NCBI GenBank assembly: GCA_950295325.1 | Contig: OX485804.1 | Span: forward strand, 48,174,001 to 48,238,000 | DNA length: 64,000 nucleotides | DNA from: Polytrichum commune | Taxonomy: Eukaryota; Streptophyta; Polytrichopsida; Polytrichales; Polytrichaceae | Reading direction: 5' to 3' | Part shown: piece after piece, positions 1-11,520 of the stretch | How positions within the stretch are numbered: position 1 is the first letter of the stretch | Layout: every line of letters starts with the position of its first letter | Notes under the pieces: model-generated | What the model saw: the letters and a program-made list of their open reading frames with translations, nothing else | Databases searched by the model: none | What the model was told of the DNA's origin: nothing | Position numbers and translations under genes: made by a program

Positions 1-263
1 AATTACAATTTACACTAGGGCCTAGAAGTCAAAAGTTTGAACTATATATATATGTCAACCCTGCCAATTAGGTATAGAACTAGAATGCCTAGTTTCTGCT
101 TCATGTTTACTCCACTACCAAGATACGAATCCCATGTAAAACTAACATTTAAATCATTTGTCCAAAAATTATAAGGGATGGGCATTGAGTTGTGGGGACA
201 AAAACATCAAACAAAAACAACAACACAACAACCACAATATCGAATGTTAGTATTCCATGCTCA
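1..263. other. Intergenic sequence, no gene seen
   Basis: AT-rich sequence with a short AT run near position 45. Short open frames exist but show no recognisable protein. I see nothing else here. Confidence 0.5.
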
Positions 264-272
264 CCAACTATC

Positions 273-610
273 TTGGGGGGGCAGTGTGTTAAAAAGTTAA
301 GGATATAGGTGCGAACAACCACTATTTTATAGGGGGGTATTACTTTCAATTCTCTTCCTTTTTTCACATGCTATCATTATATAATTTTCTACTTTGGGTT
401 AATAGAAAAATGGCTTGCATTACTTATAATTCCAAATTACCTATTATTCAATACCCTATAGTACTTTCAAGATGTCCAATGCCATTTTTGATACCCTATA
501 TTACTCCTAAGTCCAATTATAAAATTTTGCCCCCATGTTTTAAAAATACCCTATCATTTGTTCGCACGTATATTGCTACTCCAACCAATGACTGCCCCCC
601 CCCCCCCGAG
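273..610. mobile_element. MULE-like MITE with G/C-run termini, copy 1
   Basis: A 338-bp element that begins TTGGGGGGGCAGT and ends ACTGCCC...CCGAG, so the termini are inverted repeats built on a homopolymeric G (left) and C (right) run. It is flanked by an exact 9-bp direct repeat, CCAACTATC, at 264-272 and 611-619. The terminal inversion continues degenerately inward: GTGCGAACAA occurs near the left end and its complement TTGTTCGCAC near the right. A 9-bp target duplication points to the Mutator superfamily, but there is no transposase, so it is non-autonomous. Two further copies lie at 20888 and 28924 and align over their full length with few differences. Confidence 0.85.
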
Positions 611-619
611 CCAACTATC

Positions 620-1314
620 ATATTTGTGTAGTTTTGCAATCTTGTGTACGTCATATTAACGGTTGAGATCATTGTCCATATTTCATGCATAAATCCCAAA
701 ACTACTTAAATACTAGTTGTAATCGTCTTGCATCAATGATAGCAAAATTGCAAACCTATCACCATGGTCGATTACCAGATTTTATAATTAAGTAATAAAT
801 GATTTTCAAGTGACGCAAGACAATAAGTCAAAACTCATATGCTTTTAGTGTCCATAAGCCCTAAACCCTAAACCCTAAACCCTGGATGTATCATGAATAT
901 GAGAATAAGGTCACATCCATATACAATTCTAATTGTAAACTGTACCGTGTGAAGGAGGACATGTTATGGTTGCAGGAAAGTGAAGTTTTCAACGATAGCT
1001 GGAAAATGGTCCAAAACTTGTTTAGAAAATGATAATCTTCTGAAACAACTTTCTGTTTGCCATGTTCAGCTGCACATGCTCATATGAGAAATTTTAGAAT
1101 ATAAATAAAATTCTCAGCACATGTCTCAGTAGTAACGCTATGCAATTACACTCAGAAGTTCCAGCAAGACAACAATTCCATCCCTAAACTTCAGAAACTG
1201 CAGATTGTCTACAGAATTAAGCAGCTAGTAAGCTTGACTTGCATCTTCAAATACGAGTGACTAGCGTCAAATGTTGAGTCAGTGTTGATGCATGCCATTC
1301 AGGGTTTTATATCC
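620..1314. other. Intergenic sequence with interstitial telomere repeat
   Basis: No gene recognised. The only notable item is the telomere-like tract at 859-883. The rest is AT-rich unique-looking sequence with no long open frame. Confidence 0.5.
859..883 (-). repeat. Interstitial Arabidopsis-type telomere repeat
   Basis: About three and a half units of CCCTAAA, the complement of TTTAGGG, the telomere repeat of most land plants. Too short to be a chromosome end. It is either a relic of break repair or a chance telo-box cluster. Confidence 0.85.
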
Positions 1315-1322
1315 TTCCAGTG

Positions 1323-1552
1323 CAATGAACGGGGAGAACCGACCACTAGTTACAGATGAATCGGTCGAGTTTGAGAAACAATCAGTTGGAATTCAAGACT
1401 TCAGGTGAATTACCAATTATTTCAGAGGAATTTACAGAATATACCTCAAACTATGATAAAGAAAAACCGGAAGATGTCAACATGTCACCACGGTTGGACT
1501 TGGAAACACCAGGATCTCGACCAGTTCTGCTCAAAAATCTCCAAGGACACTG
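1323..1552. mobile_element. hAT-like MITE, copy 1
   Basis: A 230-bp element that starts CAATGAACGGGG and ends GGACACTG, giving short inverted ends of the form CARTG. An exact 8-bp direct repeat TTCCAGTG flanks it at 1315-1322 and 1553-1560. CARTG ends with 8-bp target duplications are the hAT superfamily pattern. It has no transposase. Related copies are at 6745-6968 and 55224-55456, the latter inside a carrier pseudogene. The open frame across 1356-1586 is a by-product of the repeat: the same stretch carries stops in the other copies. Confidence 0.8.
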
Positions 1553-1601
1553 TTCCAGTGCTCACTCAAAAAAAAATTTAATCTAAATTATGTTTCATTC
1601 A

Positions 1602-2003
1602 GCATTTCGCTTCGACTCACACCATTTAGGTCTTGCATCTGCAATCCTTGAAAACTTGAAGATTATAATTGCAAACCCTATGTTGGTAGGCATCGATTCT
1701 GTGTTGTTGTAGTTTGCTGTGATTGCATCGATGTGTTCTTCCCCTAACTTCGATCTAGTATTGGCAAAGATACGAGTGACATATCCATCACCTCGCACAA
1801 ATGTCCAAGGAACAGAGGCCGACCAGTGAAGTCCAGTAAAGAAAATTGGTGATGATGGGCTTCTTCCAGATGGATGGAAAGAAGAAGAAAGAACCAAGGC
1901 ACAGACTCGCATACGAAGAGAGGAGAAACAATATCGATTACAAACACAATTAGAGTGTTGGGACGAAGCAAGTGGTACGTGGAATTGGAATCGAATCAAA
2001 TGA
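1602..2003 (+). pseudogene. Possible relic of a coding exon, function unknown
   Basis: One plus-strand frame runs 133 codons from 1602 to the TGA at 2001 with only two internal stops (TAG near 1710, TGA near 1827) and no frameshift. Sequence this AT-rich should give about six. The last 50 codons read like a charged, Trp-containing protein (…LLPDGWKEEERTKAQ…, then …ECWDEASGTWNW…). The opposite strand is also open for 149 codons over 1595-2044, so the coding strand is not certain. I do not recognise the family. It could be an old gene fragment stranded next to the hAT MITE, or chance. Confidence 0.3.
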
Positions 2004-2149
2004 GACAGATGTTCTCCTGACCATTGCGAATCGGACATCGTCAAGGCTCACCAAAAACACCATCGAGCTCCATCACACACAAGATAATTAAAGTAGGCGT
2101 GCCAAAATCAAACGTAGCAATAATCTGGACACCTACATTTGAATGGTAT

Positions 2150-2450
2150 GTGGTTAATTAGTTGGGAAATCTAAAATTGGCCGCCAAAAAGACATGTGTT
2201 TAAAATAGATTGGACTACGTGTGCAGAATATGCTAGCCGTTCTATGTTTGATTGTCAACCTAATTGTGGAGACCTATACGACCACTTAATGAGCATGAGA
2301 ATCTTCACTTTGATAACGATTAGGATAATCATATGAGCTACAGGCACGATTTGGATTCGCTAATCATCTCGCACTAATTATGTATTTCAAATTCTATGAG
2401 AAGTGGGCACAGAGAAAAACGCATACAAATAACACACGTCTACCTTAGCA
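2150..2450 (+). repeat. Dispersed degenerate repeat family H, plus copy
   Basis: Contains the family-H core: ATTGGACTACGTG, a GCTAGCCGTTCTA-like block, a GACCACTTAATGAG block, then GATTTGGATTCGCTAATCATC. The same order of blocks occurs at 5185-5450, 27395-27780 and 30330-30600 on the plus strand and, reversed, at several other sites. No ends or target duplications can be fixed, so the class (SINE, MITE or other) is open. Confidence 0.6.
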
Positions 2451-3049
2451 GCTGTGGAAACTCGAAACAGGTTCCTTCTTCTTCTTTCACAACCCTGGGT
2501 GACAACTCTACGTTTTAAATCAGATGTTTCTAAATGATTTCGAATGCTTGTAATGAATTGATGATTTTATACAACACAAAGCTGAGCAATATACTTCGAA
2601 AGAGGAATCAACTCGCATTATCTGTGTCCGGAATAGAAAATGTTTACGCTTTCAGTTATCGTTTTTGGAACTTATTGGAAGCAGTTTTTCTGAAGCAAGG
2701 GTCACCTTGCAGACGTCATAGATTTTTTTTATTTCGCTTCTATGAAGAAGTTTCATAAAAATGTGTTAGAATCTGTAGGCTTGAAAAAAATCATGATATG
2801 GAAGCAAATCCAAAACAAATGCTTCATGCAAATGTCAGAGCATCTCCATACCAATTTCTGAAGACACTGACCTCTGCTTTCACAACAACTCACAGGCAAG
2901 GACTCCAGAGTTCTCAATCTTCACTCCACAGTTATTCTTTCCTTCGTACTGCAATCACGGACCTCGACCCTTGCAAAATTGAAATGTAAGGTGGACAGGG
3001 CTAATGTGGACACTTCCAACTCTATAAGCATTTATGAATATTGGATTTG
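2451..3049. other. Intergenic sequence, no gene recognised
   Basis: AT-rich. Short open frames at 2534-2758 and 2798-2989 resemble no family I know and have no supporting context. Confidence 0.4.
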
Positions 3050-3580
3050 ACCAGGAATTTGTCTCATCTAGTTAGCAATTGCAAATGAAGAAGATTGTCT
3101 TTCCATGTTTCAGAATTGAAGTTGAGATGCAAAAGTTACAAGAGGTCAAACAGAACATTCTCTTTCTCCTTAAACATGCACACAGGTCCTCCCACTTCTG
3201 TTCACTATTGAAACTAGAATGGTGAGTATATATCTTGTCTAATCTCATCAAAACACATGTCATTTGGGTGTCCGTTCATAAATTTAAGCAAGCCATATAC
3301 CACTCCACCATAGCTCTCTGATTTAAGGGGGTGATTGAATAAGCCATGTCTACTTTACGTGGCCCTATTATGGGCACTTCCAACTCCACATGCAACATTG
3401 GCCATTCAAAGACATGAAATTGTTGCAGCGGGCGAATTGCAAATCACTCAAATTGTCATTTCAAGTTTCAAAATTGGAGTTCACATGCAAAAGTTGTAAG
3501 ATGTCAAAACTGAAGATTACATTGTTCTCCACACAATGCGATTCAACAATTGATTGTAAATTGAAGTATATAATCAGGTA
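3050..3580 (-). repeat. Family H repeat, two reversed partial copies
   Basis: Two adjacent stretches, about 3060-3330 and 3350-3560, repeat the same block (a GATGCAAAAGTTRYAAGA motif followed by an AACATTCTCTTTCTCC motif) that also appears near 42850, 52730 and, reversed, 28240. They are the 3' part of family H in reverse orientation, apparently duplicated in tandem. Confidence 0.55.
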
Positions 3581-4762
3581 AAGTTTCATGGCACCCACCA
3601 TGTGGGGAGGCGTAAACATAGAGAAATATTATTTCCCATGAGCACTTCTAAATTTAGTCAAAGTGACCCCTAAATATAAATAAGAGACTCCGATTTAGTC
3701 TAGTTAGGCCTCATTGGAAAGAATTTAAAATAAACTAAATATGAGCATGATCATTGTAGCATTGTTTGTACTTTAGGAGGGGCACAGTAAACTAGTTATT
3801 GTAAATATTGTAGGCCACACTATGTCCTACATATGTCCTAAATACCTACACTAAAAATATATGGATAATATTATGGGTGCACACTATTTACCAACCAACA
3901 ATATATAAAGTTGGAGGTCCACATCTATTGGATTGAAATTAATGTGCTATGTACTCCTATCTATGTGATAAATGGCTTTCTCTCCTTGAAGTGAGTACAT
4001 TCATATTAAATGTGGGGCTCATCACCAAAACCCACCTTCAAATACACCTCCAGATGCTTTGAATCGTGATATTTGCTTCAAGTCTTGCTCGCTTTGCACC
4101 AACAAATAGTATATCTTGCAGAGCTTCTCATGTTCTTTCTATAGATATCAATCTCACCTCCTAACTTTTAGTCATTTGGAGCTTGGGTGCACTAACCATT
4201 CAAAAATCATATAGTTCTTTTAGGTCAAATTTTGATGTTTTTTCCCCTTGATTCTTGGACTTAGGAAATGAATTCATGCTCTTTGAACTCGCATTTTCAA
4301 GAGCTTTCAAGTGATGCCCTATGCAAAAATACAATGATCTCTGCAATTAGGTTGTCCAATACTAATTTATAAACATTCCACATTATTTTGAGTATTTACA
4401 ACAACATTAACAAATGACAATAATAAACTGCTACTATGGTTGCTACACAAATGAATTTAAAAGCTATAAGAATTGACCCAAGGTAAATTTCATAGGTAAA
4501 GAGACAACATGTTTGTGAAGGTGACCTAATTGCACATGTCAATGTAGAAGTGAAAGAATGAATATTTAAAAATTCAAGTGCATATAGTTTTGAATGCTAC
4601 TTTCATGCATGGTGGTGTATAGGTAGAGTGGACCACACTATAGGGACGTGAAGGGTGAGGAACACTATAGGCACATGTGAACGAGCATTTTACCATAAGA
4701 AGTGTAGTTTGCTAAGATTTATATACTTTAAAGTTCTCTATACAATATATGTTGTTATACCA
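3581..4762. other. Intergenic sequence, no gene seen
   Basis: AT-rich, with many stops in all frames. I see no gene, RNA or clear element ends. Confidence 0.4.
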
Positions 4763-5090
4763 CTACACTAAATATGATCTATAGTGTTTGATTGTATATA
4801 AAGTTGTTACCACCCTACCTTCCTTAACACTCATTTTTTATTTCTTGATACTAAGTGTTAGAAGATATGCTAGAAGATATATTGGAATTCTCCTTTTAAC
4901 AATTTTATTTTATTTTATTTTCATATCCTTGCTAACAGTAAAATCAAAGATGTAACTTCCACATATTACCATAGTTGATATTTAGTGTTTGAGTTTACAT
5001 TTAATGTTACTTACTTTCATAGGGTTATTGGCATTTAGTGTATGTGTTTGTATTTAGTGTATCAAACACTAAATATCCTTTTTAGTGTAG
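4763..5090 (-). mobile_element. MITE family A with palindromic TIRs, copy 1
   Basis: A 328-bp element bounded by CTACACTAAATATGAT at the left and the inverted AAATATCC...TTTAGTGTAG at the right. Internally it is the reverse complement of the element at 11186-11520, sharing for example ATGTAACTTCCACATATTAC. No transposase. The target duplication cannot be defined with confidence. Confidence 0.75.
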
Positions 5091-5184
5091 TCAAAAGAAC
5101 TCAACATCAATATTTTGGGTTTGCCTCATAATTACATGAGGCCAACAACCCTTGTTAAGTTCTTTTTTCTTATTTGGACACATA

Positions 5185-5450
5185 GATTTGATTGGTGTGG
5201 CACCAGGAAAGGATACTCGGAAAATTTGTGTGTTTGAAAAGAGATTGGATTGCAGGCTCAAAATATGTTAATCATTCTAAGTTCAATAGTCAACATTATT
5301 GGGGAATCTATGTGACATTTAATGAGCACAAGCTTTATTACTTTAATAATGAATCAGATATTCATGCGAGCTCCAAAAACTCTGAGGAAAGTGGGCTACG
5401 GCCTTGATTTGGATTTGCTAACCTTCTAGTATTAAGATAGATGAGGCTAA
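5185..5450 (+). repeat. Family H repeat, plus copy
   Basis: Starts GATTTGATTGGTGTGG and carries the core blocks TCAATAGTCAACATTATTGG and GATTTGGATTTGCTAACC. The 71-codon open frame here (5192-5407) is repeat sequence, not a gene. Confidence 0.6.
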
Positions 5451-6110
5451 TTCGTTAGCTTCCTTAATTAGACACCTATTTTGGCTCTTAATTGGCAATA
5501 CGTTCGCTCTAATTCGGTGGGTGAGTAATACATGGTGATTTAGCCATTGCCTTGATGATAATCACGTAGTCACCTTCTAAAAAGTCAAACTACACCTGCC
5601 ATCCTCCATAATTAGGAATGTTATCTACCAAGCTATGACACACTTGATTTTTGAGCGCGAGGTGGCAAATTTTAGGAGGCAGCATGTGGCTATGAGGTGC
5701 CGACCGACTTGAATTGTGGGCATTCTATAACAAAAAGTCAATTCAGCAACATATTATCTTACATGTGACCACTTTAGCGTGCACTTTAGAGACATCGCAC
5801 AACCAATATTGGCATTAACCTTGGTTTTCATTAACAAATGACCCTTGTCAAATTTGCTAATGATGTCGTCCGCTTATACAACATTGAACGATAAAAGAGT
5901 TTCCCCTATAATACCAAATTGGGAAGTAGAGAATCTATGAATCAGGAGCCTAGATCAACACCTTCCTCAACTTTGAATTTAGCGATTTCAAATTTTTTGG
6001 TCCTCATTCACAATTGCTAACATGCACAAGCTTCTAATGCTCGAATCCATCGGCTGGATGATTCCACGTAGTCAGAGGTGTCGACATCAACCTCATCTAC
6101 CTTAATCACA
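5451..6110. other. Intergenic sequence, no gene seen
   Basis: No long open frame, no recognised element. Nothing further supported. Confidence 0.4.
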
Positions 6111-6114
6111 TGTT

Positions 6115-6535
6115 TCATATGCTACGAGGAGGATAACATTATTCAACTGAATGGTTGTGTTTCATTCTATCTTTAGCATCTGACACAGACCTCCTCTATC
6201 TTACTTTCATGGGAAGAAACTAATGCCGGTATGAATAACGAATAGTGCAAGTATGAATAGTATGAATAGTAAGAATATTATGAATAGTGTCGGTATTTTC
6301 AGTGATAATGCTACTATGAACAATATTTTTAGTGAACATACCGTGATGAACAATTAATCATGTGAATAGTGCCAGAAGCATAACTTCACCTAAATTTCTA
6401 AATGTCAACCTGAATGTATGAATAAGAAACATATTTTCTTACATTGTTCAGGGGCCCACCGAATTCAATTGACATATTACAAGATCATGGAACCGACACA
6501 TGGCTAAATAATGTTATAAGTGGGCTAGGTAGTTG
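6115..6535 (+). repeat. Dispersed repeat family G, copy 1
   Basis: About 420 bp matching 40815-41255 in the same orientation. Shared landmarks in order are ATAACATTATTCA, GGTTGTGTTYCATTC, TTCATGGGAAGAAACT, a run of TATGAATAGT-type units, GAATGTATGAATA, GGGGCCCAC and TCATGGAACCGAC. The TATGAATAGT units form a small degenerate tandem array within it. No coding remnant is recognisable, so the class is unknown. Confidence 0.65.
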
Positions 6536-6744
6536 GACAAACGTAACCATTTAAAAGCCACCAAAATCCGGATTCATTTGCATGAACACGGTTAAATTGC
6601 CGTCGAGTGTCCATGTTTTGAGCATGCAAAAAGGATATGACAACGCAGGCTTATCTCCTACAGTGCTTGTATTTTCGGCATGCCTTGGAGGCATGTGGAG
6701 GGTTTTATGGGGCATGGGGTTCTTGGCGTTTATGTAAACTCATC

Positions 6745-6968
6745 CAACGTGGATGAAGGGGCTCTAGTAAAAATGGATGAAATTGAGTTTGAAATATAAC
6801 CAGTTGAAGTTCGAGATTTCAGGAAAAGTTAATCCATCGTTGTAGAGGAATCCATAGAGTATATCTCAAATAATCAGATAAAAATCAAAACATGTCAACA
6901 TGTAATTGGTCGGATTTGGGAACACGAGGATCTCGACCAATTATGCCCAAAAATTTCCCTAGACACTG
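6745..6968. mobile_element. hAT-like MITE, copy 2 (degenerate)
   Basis: Matches the copies at 1323 and 55224 along its length, ending AGACACTG as in copy 1. The left end, CAACGTGGATG, is diverged and no 8-bp flanking duplication survives. Confidence 0.65.
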
Positions 6969-9414
6969 GTTAAAACAAGTCCCCTGCAAGATTGAGGGCC
7001 GATTCATTCCTTTTGGAGTCCCACTACACTAATTCCGGGTCTCTAATGCCATTTTCGGAGGTAAATGAACCAAAACTAGTAAAAAATAGTTGTGTTGGAC
7101 TAAAAAATAGTTCCTTGCTAACGGATGAGTTCACATAGGCATCATGAATCCCTAGCATGTTTTTTTAATGGAGGCTACATTGTTTATGGTACTTAGTGTT
7201 ACGTACAAAGCTATGCAAACTTACGCAACGCATTAACAGTTATCTAGAATGTAAGTTTTTACCAAGTAAATTTTTAGTGTGTTATGTTGTTGTTGTTTTT
7301 TTAATGTATATGTGTTTCATGTTCAATTTTGGGTCATTAGTTGGGGGTATCAAAAGTATTTACAATTAGATTTGCGGTGGCCAATTGGGGGAGAGGGAGG
7401 ACTATGTCATCCATTGTAGTCCATATCCTTATGGAGTAGAGGTGAACTCTTAGTAGAGGTGAAATGTGATAGGAAGTGAGTATTTTCATGTGATGGTTGA
7501 AAATATGTTATCCTTGAGAGTGGAAGTGAATTTAGGTTTCTCACCATTTTTGGAAGTTTCAAGAAAATCATCCTATTTCAACAAGTGGGTTACAAAATAT
7601 TTTGAGAAATAGTTTTTTGGTGACCCTCATAAATCGTCAAATTGCACTGCAACATTAAGGTTTTTGGTGTCACATAGAGGGGTCCACTAATGTTGGATGT
7701 AAGGTGAAAACCACCTCGAAATCATCTATATAGCACATAAGAGTCTTCTATAACATAAGGGTGTTTGATTTTATTCACCTTTTGCGGAACACCTCTTACA
7801 CCACCTTGTTAACCGGGTAGATCCTAGATATGCAATAGAGATTGGCCAAAGTCAGCAATTTTCTTAAATCGTTTTTACATCCTTCTTACACCACCATTAT
7901 AAATGGTTGAAGTGGTGCTATTTTTTCACTTAATGCCGCATGCGAATGGTAAAGTGTACCTTTGGCTTACTCATTGGCCATTTTACACACATGACTAGTG
8001 ACCATAAGAAATGATTTATGATTTATCATGGTCATCATCCTGGTCGCCAATCCCAAGACGTTGATCAAGAGGAATCCACATCACGTGAAAAGCCTCCGTC
8101 ATAGTGTTTGTAAACTGGACTTAGACCAAGACATGGTGTATTTTATGAAACTTAAATTTTTAAATTTTTATTTATTTATTTATTTATTTGCAAATGACTA
8201 GAGAACTCTACAAACCCTTGCTAGGTTGACATCGGCTTCATTTCTAGCGAGACCTTGCTAATCTAATTTGGGGTCTTTCATGCCATTTTTTGAATTAAAT
8301 AGTTACACTTTTAAGAAAACGTCATGTTGTAGAGGACTTTATTGAGTTTTATGCTCATGAAGTATAATATTACCTAGGCATGTGAAACTCTACACTATAC
8401 ATCTAGCATAAAACCCACATGTTCAAACTTGTGGGTAGTAGATCATGAAGTATTGTCTATTTTATGCCACATGGTACTCCATGTAAGTTTCATCCATTGA
8501 AACTTCCTCAAGAGCCCCTTGGGCTCTCAAGCTCTAGTACAAGTGAACCGGTCTTGGCATTTTCCACCAACGAGAGTTTTTAGTTTCAAAGGTCACGGGC
8601 CCTAAAGTCAAAGTGTAAAGCATCCCAAAACCACTCTAAACTCCGAAAATATCACGCTCGTGGCAACCACAAAGCATGTGGTATTAAAGAGTTTTGTGAT
8701 ATTAACATGGATGCGTGATAAAAGAGAATGAGTGTAGCATGTGACATTATGGAATACAAAGCCAACATTGCATCAATGACAATAATTACAACAATGGCAG
8801 CGTGATGTGTTACAAGCGTGAAGCGTGTGGTTCGAAATCCTTGGTGGTTTATTTAATGTCGAACTCTACGATATACAAGAAGCAAACGTGACAATAAGGG
8901 GTGGCATTTATAACAAGTCCGTTATGTAGGGTCTCGGAATATAAGAGAAGGAGTGACATTAAGGAGGTTGATATTACAGAGTTTCAAATGTACACGTGAC
9001 CAATACGGTTGTTGTGAGTCCTTGCCCATATCGAGTGGGCACCATTGTACAATGACTTCACATGCTATTGTCACATGTTAGTAAACAATCCCGGGACAAT
9101 CCCAATGCCTAGGCATTTTTTTAATATTGTAGGTGATAAGCAAGTTTGACAAAACTTAATTCAAAAGTTTGAGCAAAATACCGCTTGCCACTTTTCTATT
9201 ATGCGGAGCCTTTTACACATATTCACGTATGTGAGTCCCTTAAAATATTAGCATTTCAACACCAAAGTGTTGACCTTACTTACTACCTATGATAGGCCAA
9301 GTGGGACCATCAAGCTTTCCATGTCTATTCTCTCCCAAGTACGAATGTTATCTTTGTTCGTTAAAAGGTTTGATTCGGAAGCGTCTATTCCTTCAACATG
9401 TCATCATTCTCGAG
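6969..9414. other. Intergenic sequence with small repeat remnants
   Basis: No gene recognised. A (TTTA)n microsatellite lies at 8169-8189. About 8500-8620 contains blocks TTTTCCACCAACGAGAG and GGTCACGGGCCCT that match the right half of the Tourist-like element at 44209-44707, so it is a decayed relative. The remainder shows no open frame of note. Confidence 0.45.
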
Positions 9415-9580
9415 TCTTCCCGGCATCATTGGTTAGTTGGGGGTTTTCTCTACCTTACATTAATAGTTCCATGGCATGTTAATCTCGTTGGTATGATACC
9501 TTATAGTTTTACAATGACAAGTCATTTCATAATTACTCTAGGTTTTTCATTATCTCTCTTTATCGGAATCATTATAGTTT
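9415..9580 (+). pseudogene. atp6: Nuclear copy of mitochondrial atp6 fragment (NUMT)
   Basis: Codons 9481-9579 translate to NLVGMIPYSFTMTSHF followed by IITLGFSLSLFIGIIIV. This is the highly conserved transmembrane block of plant mitochondrial ATP synthase subunit a (ATP6), which forms the proton channel wall of F0. Upstream to about 9415 the resemblance decays and the frame is disturbed. Downstream the frame stops at once. Because it sits among nuclear introns and MITEs with no promoter or complete frame, it is best read as a short NUMT. The open frame starting at 9289 joins it by chance to unrelated sequence. Confidence 0.7.
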
Positions 9581-10214
9581 GTATTAATTAATCACATGGA
9601 GCGAAAGTGCCATGTGTCACAAAATTATATATTGAAATCATGATATAAAGTTGATGTGGCATAGAAATTATCTTTTATAGTATATATAGTGGACGGTGTA
9701 GGTGGTGGTGGTGGTGGTGAGGCTGTCATCCTCCACTTTCCAACATTTTTTTGTCGTTTCAAAATGGTCAGCCATTGAATGTCACCTGTCAAGTTGTGCA
9801 TATTGTTTTTGTTGAGATGGGCATTAGTAAGTCACCATTGCGCTACACGAAAATTTTGTGAAGGAGCAATTGGTCATGGAAATGACATTCGTTCTCCAAA
9901 CTTAGTTCCTTGGTTGCTTTGTGTTGACACACAACAAAATATAATCTCTCATATGGTCTTGGTTTGTGCATCTACCACACTATATATCAAAGTCAGTGCA
10001 GTCATGACATTACAACACAGAAGATTTGTAAGTGGTGAGAACTTACATTGTAATTCAAATACGATAATATTTTATAATTTCAAAGAGTGTGCGGAGCTAA
10101 ATACCATGTTTGATGTGCCAACATTTCTCATTGGTGTCAGTTTGAAAGTAACATTGTAAATGAAATAAATTTCAATGAAACATTATTATTTTCAGCAAAA
10201 AAATTTGAGTTTAA
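9581..10214. other. Intergenic sequence, unrecognised open frame
   Basis: A (GGT)n microsatellite lies at about 9700-9720. An open frame at 9779-10159 (126 codons, plus) shows no family I know and no neighbouring exon, so I do not call it a gene. Confidence 0.4.
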
Positions 10215-10248
10215 CCCCCCCCCCCCCACACACACACACACACACACA
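10215..10248. repeat. Poly-C run plus (CA)n microsatellite
   Basis: Thirteen C residues followed directly by about eleven CA units. Confidence 0.95.
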
Positions 10249-10274
10249 TTAAATCCCATTTGAGATTTACATTA

Positions 10275-10400
10275 AGGGCTTGTGATCTCCAAAAGACTTT
10301 GGGCTATAGTCCATGGACTTCTCCATCCTCTCATCCAAACAACAGTGTACCATGGTCATTGAAGAGCCACGGCCCAAGGCCTTTTAGTGTAAACATGCCC
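10275..10400. mobile_element. Small Tourist-like MITE
   Basis: A 126-bp element starting AGGGCTTGTG and ending ACATGCCC, flanked by TTA on both sides (10272-10274 and 10401-10403). AGGGC ends with TTA target duplications are the PIF/Harbinger (Tourist) pattern. The inverted match of the ends is imperfect. Confidence 0.55.
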
Positions 10401-11185
10401 TTAGGTGCACTTGGAAAATTTGATTGTAATAACCAATGAAACCAATTACAATATTAGATTTATGAGGAAGAAGTTTATAGAGGATTGTCATTTCAAATTC
10501 AAAAAGTTGTTTTCAATCTTGAAACATACAAATTATGGCACGCTAATTGTTGACGGTGGGATGTGCTCATTTCAAGAAGAGAAAGCCACAATAGCAACAC
10601 ATTCTGCACTATTCCCAAACCATTTATATGTACTTATACCTTATGACGTGAACCTCCAATGTTATGCACCATGGATTCGTAAATAGTGTGCACCTACGGT
10701 AGTCTCTTCAATGTTTTTAGTGTGGAAATGAGGTAAAAATGGTGTGGCCCAAATAAATTACCAAATTCAATGTACTTTGTTTATTTATTTTGTTTGTGAA
10801 TTTGTAAATCAATGGTAACAAGTGATAGCATCGGGTGATTCAAATAGTAAGTGACACTCTCAACTACCATAAACATTGTAGCCTTGTTCACATACGATAT
10901 GTAGGTCTTGTCCTTAATCGAGCCCCGTATATTGGATTGGTGTTTGGTTTGGTGAGGATCAAGGAACAAACACCATAAAATAACAACTGTTTAAGTAGAT
11001 TGGACCACGTCTTTGGTTTTTATCAACTACTCCGCATTCAATAGTGAACAAGATTGGGAGGACATGTGTATTCAATCAAGATGTCAACGAGCACACATTT
11101 ATGATAATCATAACTAAATAAAAGGAGGTCTGATTTTGAATCCGGTTTTTGTTGATGCAGCAGAGGTTTGGATGTGTGAATCTAA
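10401..11185. other. Intergenic sequence with partial family H repeat
   Basis: An open frame at 10405-10686 (93 codons, plus) is unrecognised. About 10915-11090 carries family-H blocks (TTGGATTGGTGTTTGG, GATTGGACCACGT, TTCAATAGTGAACA). No gene supported. Confidence 0.45.
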
Positions 11186-11520
11186 CTACACTAAATATGA
11201 TATTTAGTGTTTGATGCACTAAATACGAACGCATACACTAAATATCACTAACCCTATGAAAGTAAGTAACATTAAATGTAAAATCAAACACTAAATATCA
11301 AGTATGGTAATATGTGGAAGTTACATGCACGAATTTAGTGTTAGTAAAGATATGAAAAAAAATTAGCAATGATAAAAGGGGAAGGGACGTGGCAGTAGGG
11401 AAGGTGGCGACGCATTTATGTCTAACACTAATTACCAAAGAATTGAAAATTGGTGTTGAGCAGGGTAGGATGGTAACAACACCAAATATAATCAAACACT
11501 AAATATCATATTTAGTGTAG
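11186..11520 (+). mobile_element. MITE family A with palindromic TIRs, copy 2
   Basis: A 335-bp element. The left end reads CTACACTAAATATGATATTT and continues AGTGTTTGAT. The right end is its reverse complement, ending CATATTTAGTGTAG, so the TIRs match perfectly for about 30 bp. Each TIR is itself a palindrome with 11-bp arms around a single central base. Internally it is the inverse of the element at 4763-5090. Confidence 0.85.

Noticed and set aside
9779-10159. 126-codon open frame
   Set aside because: Unrecognised, without splice partners or conserved neighbours. It may be chance.
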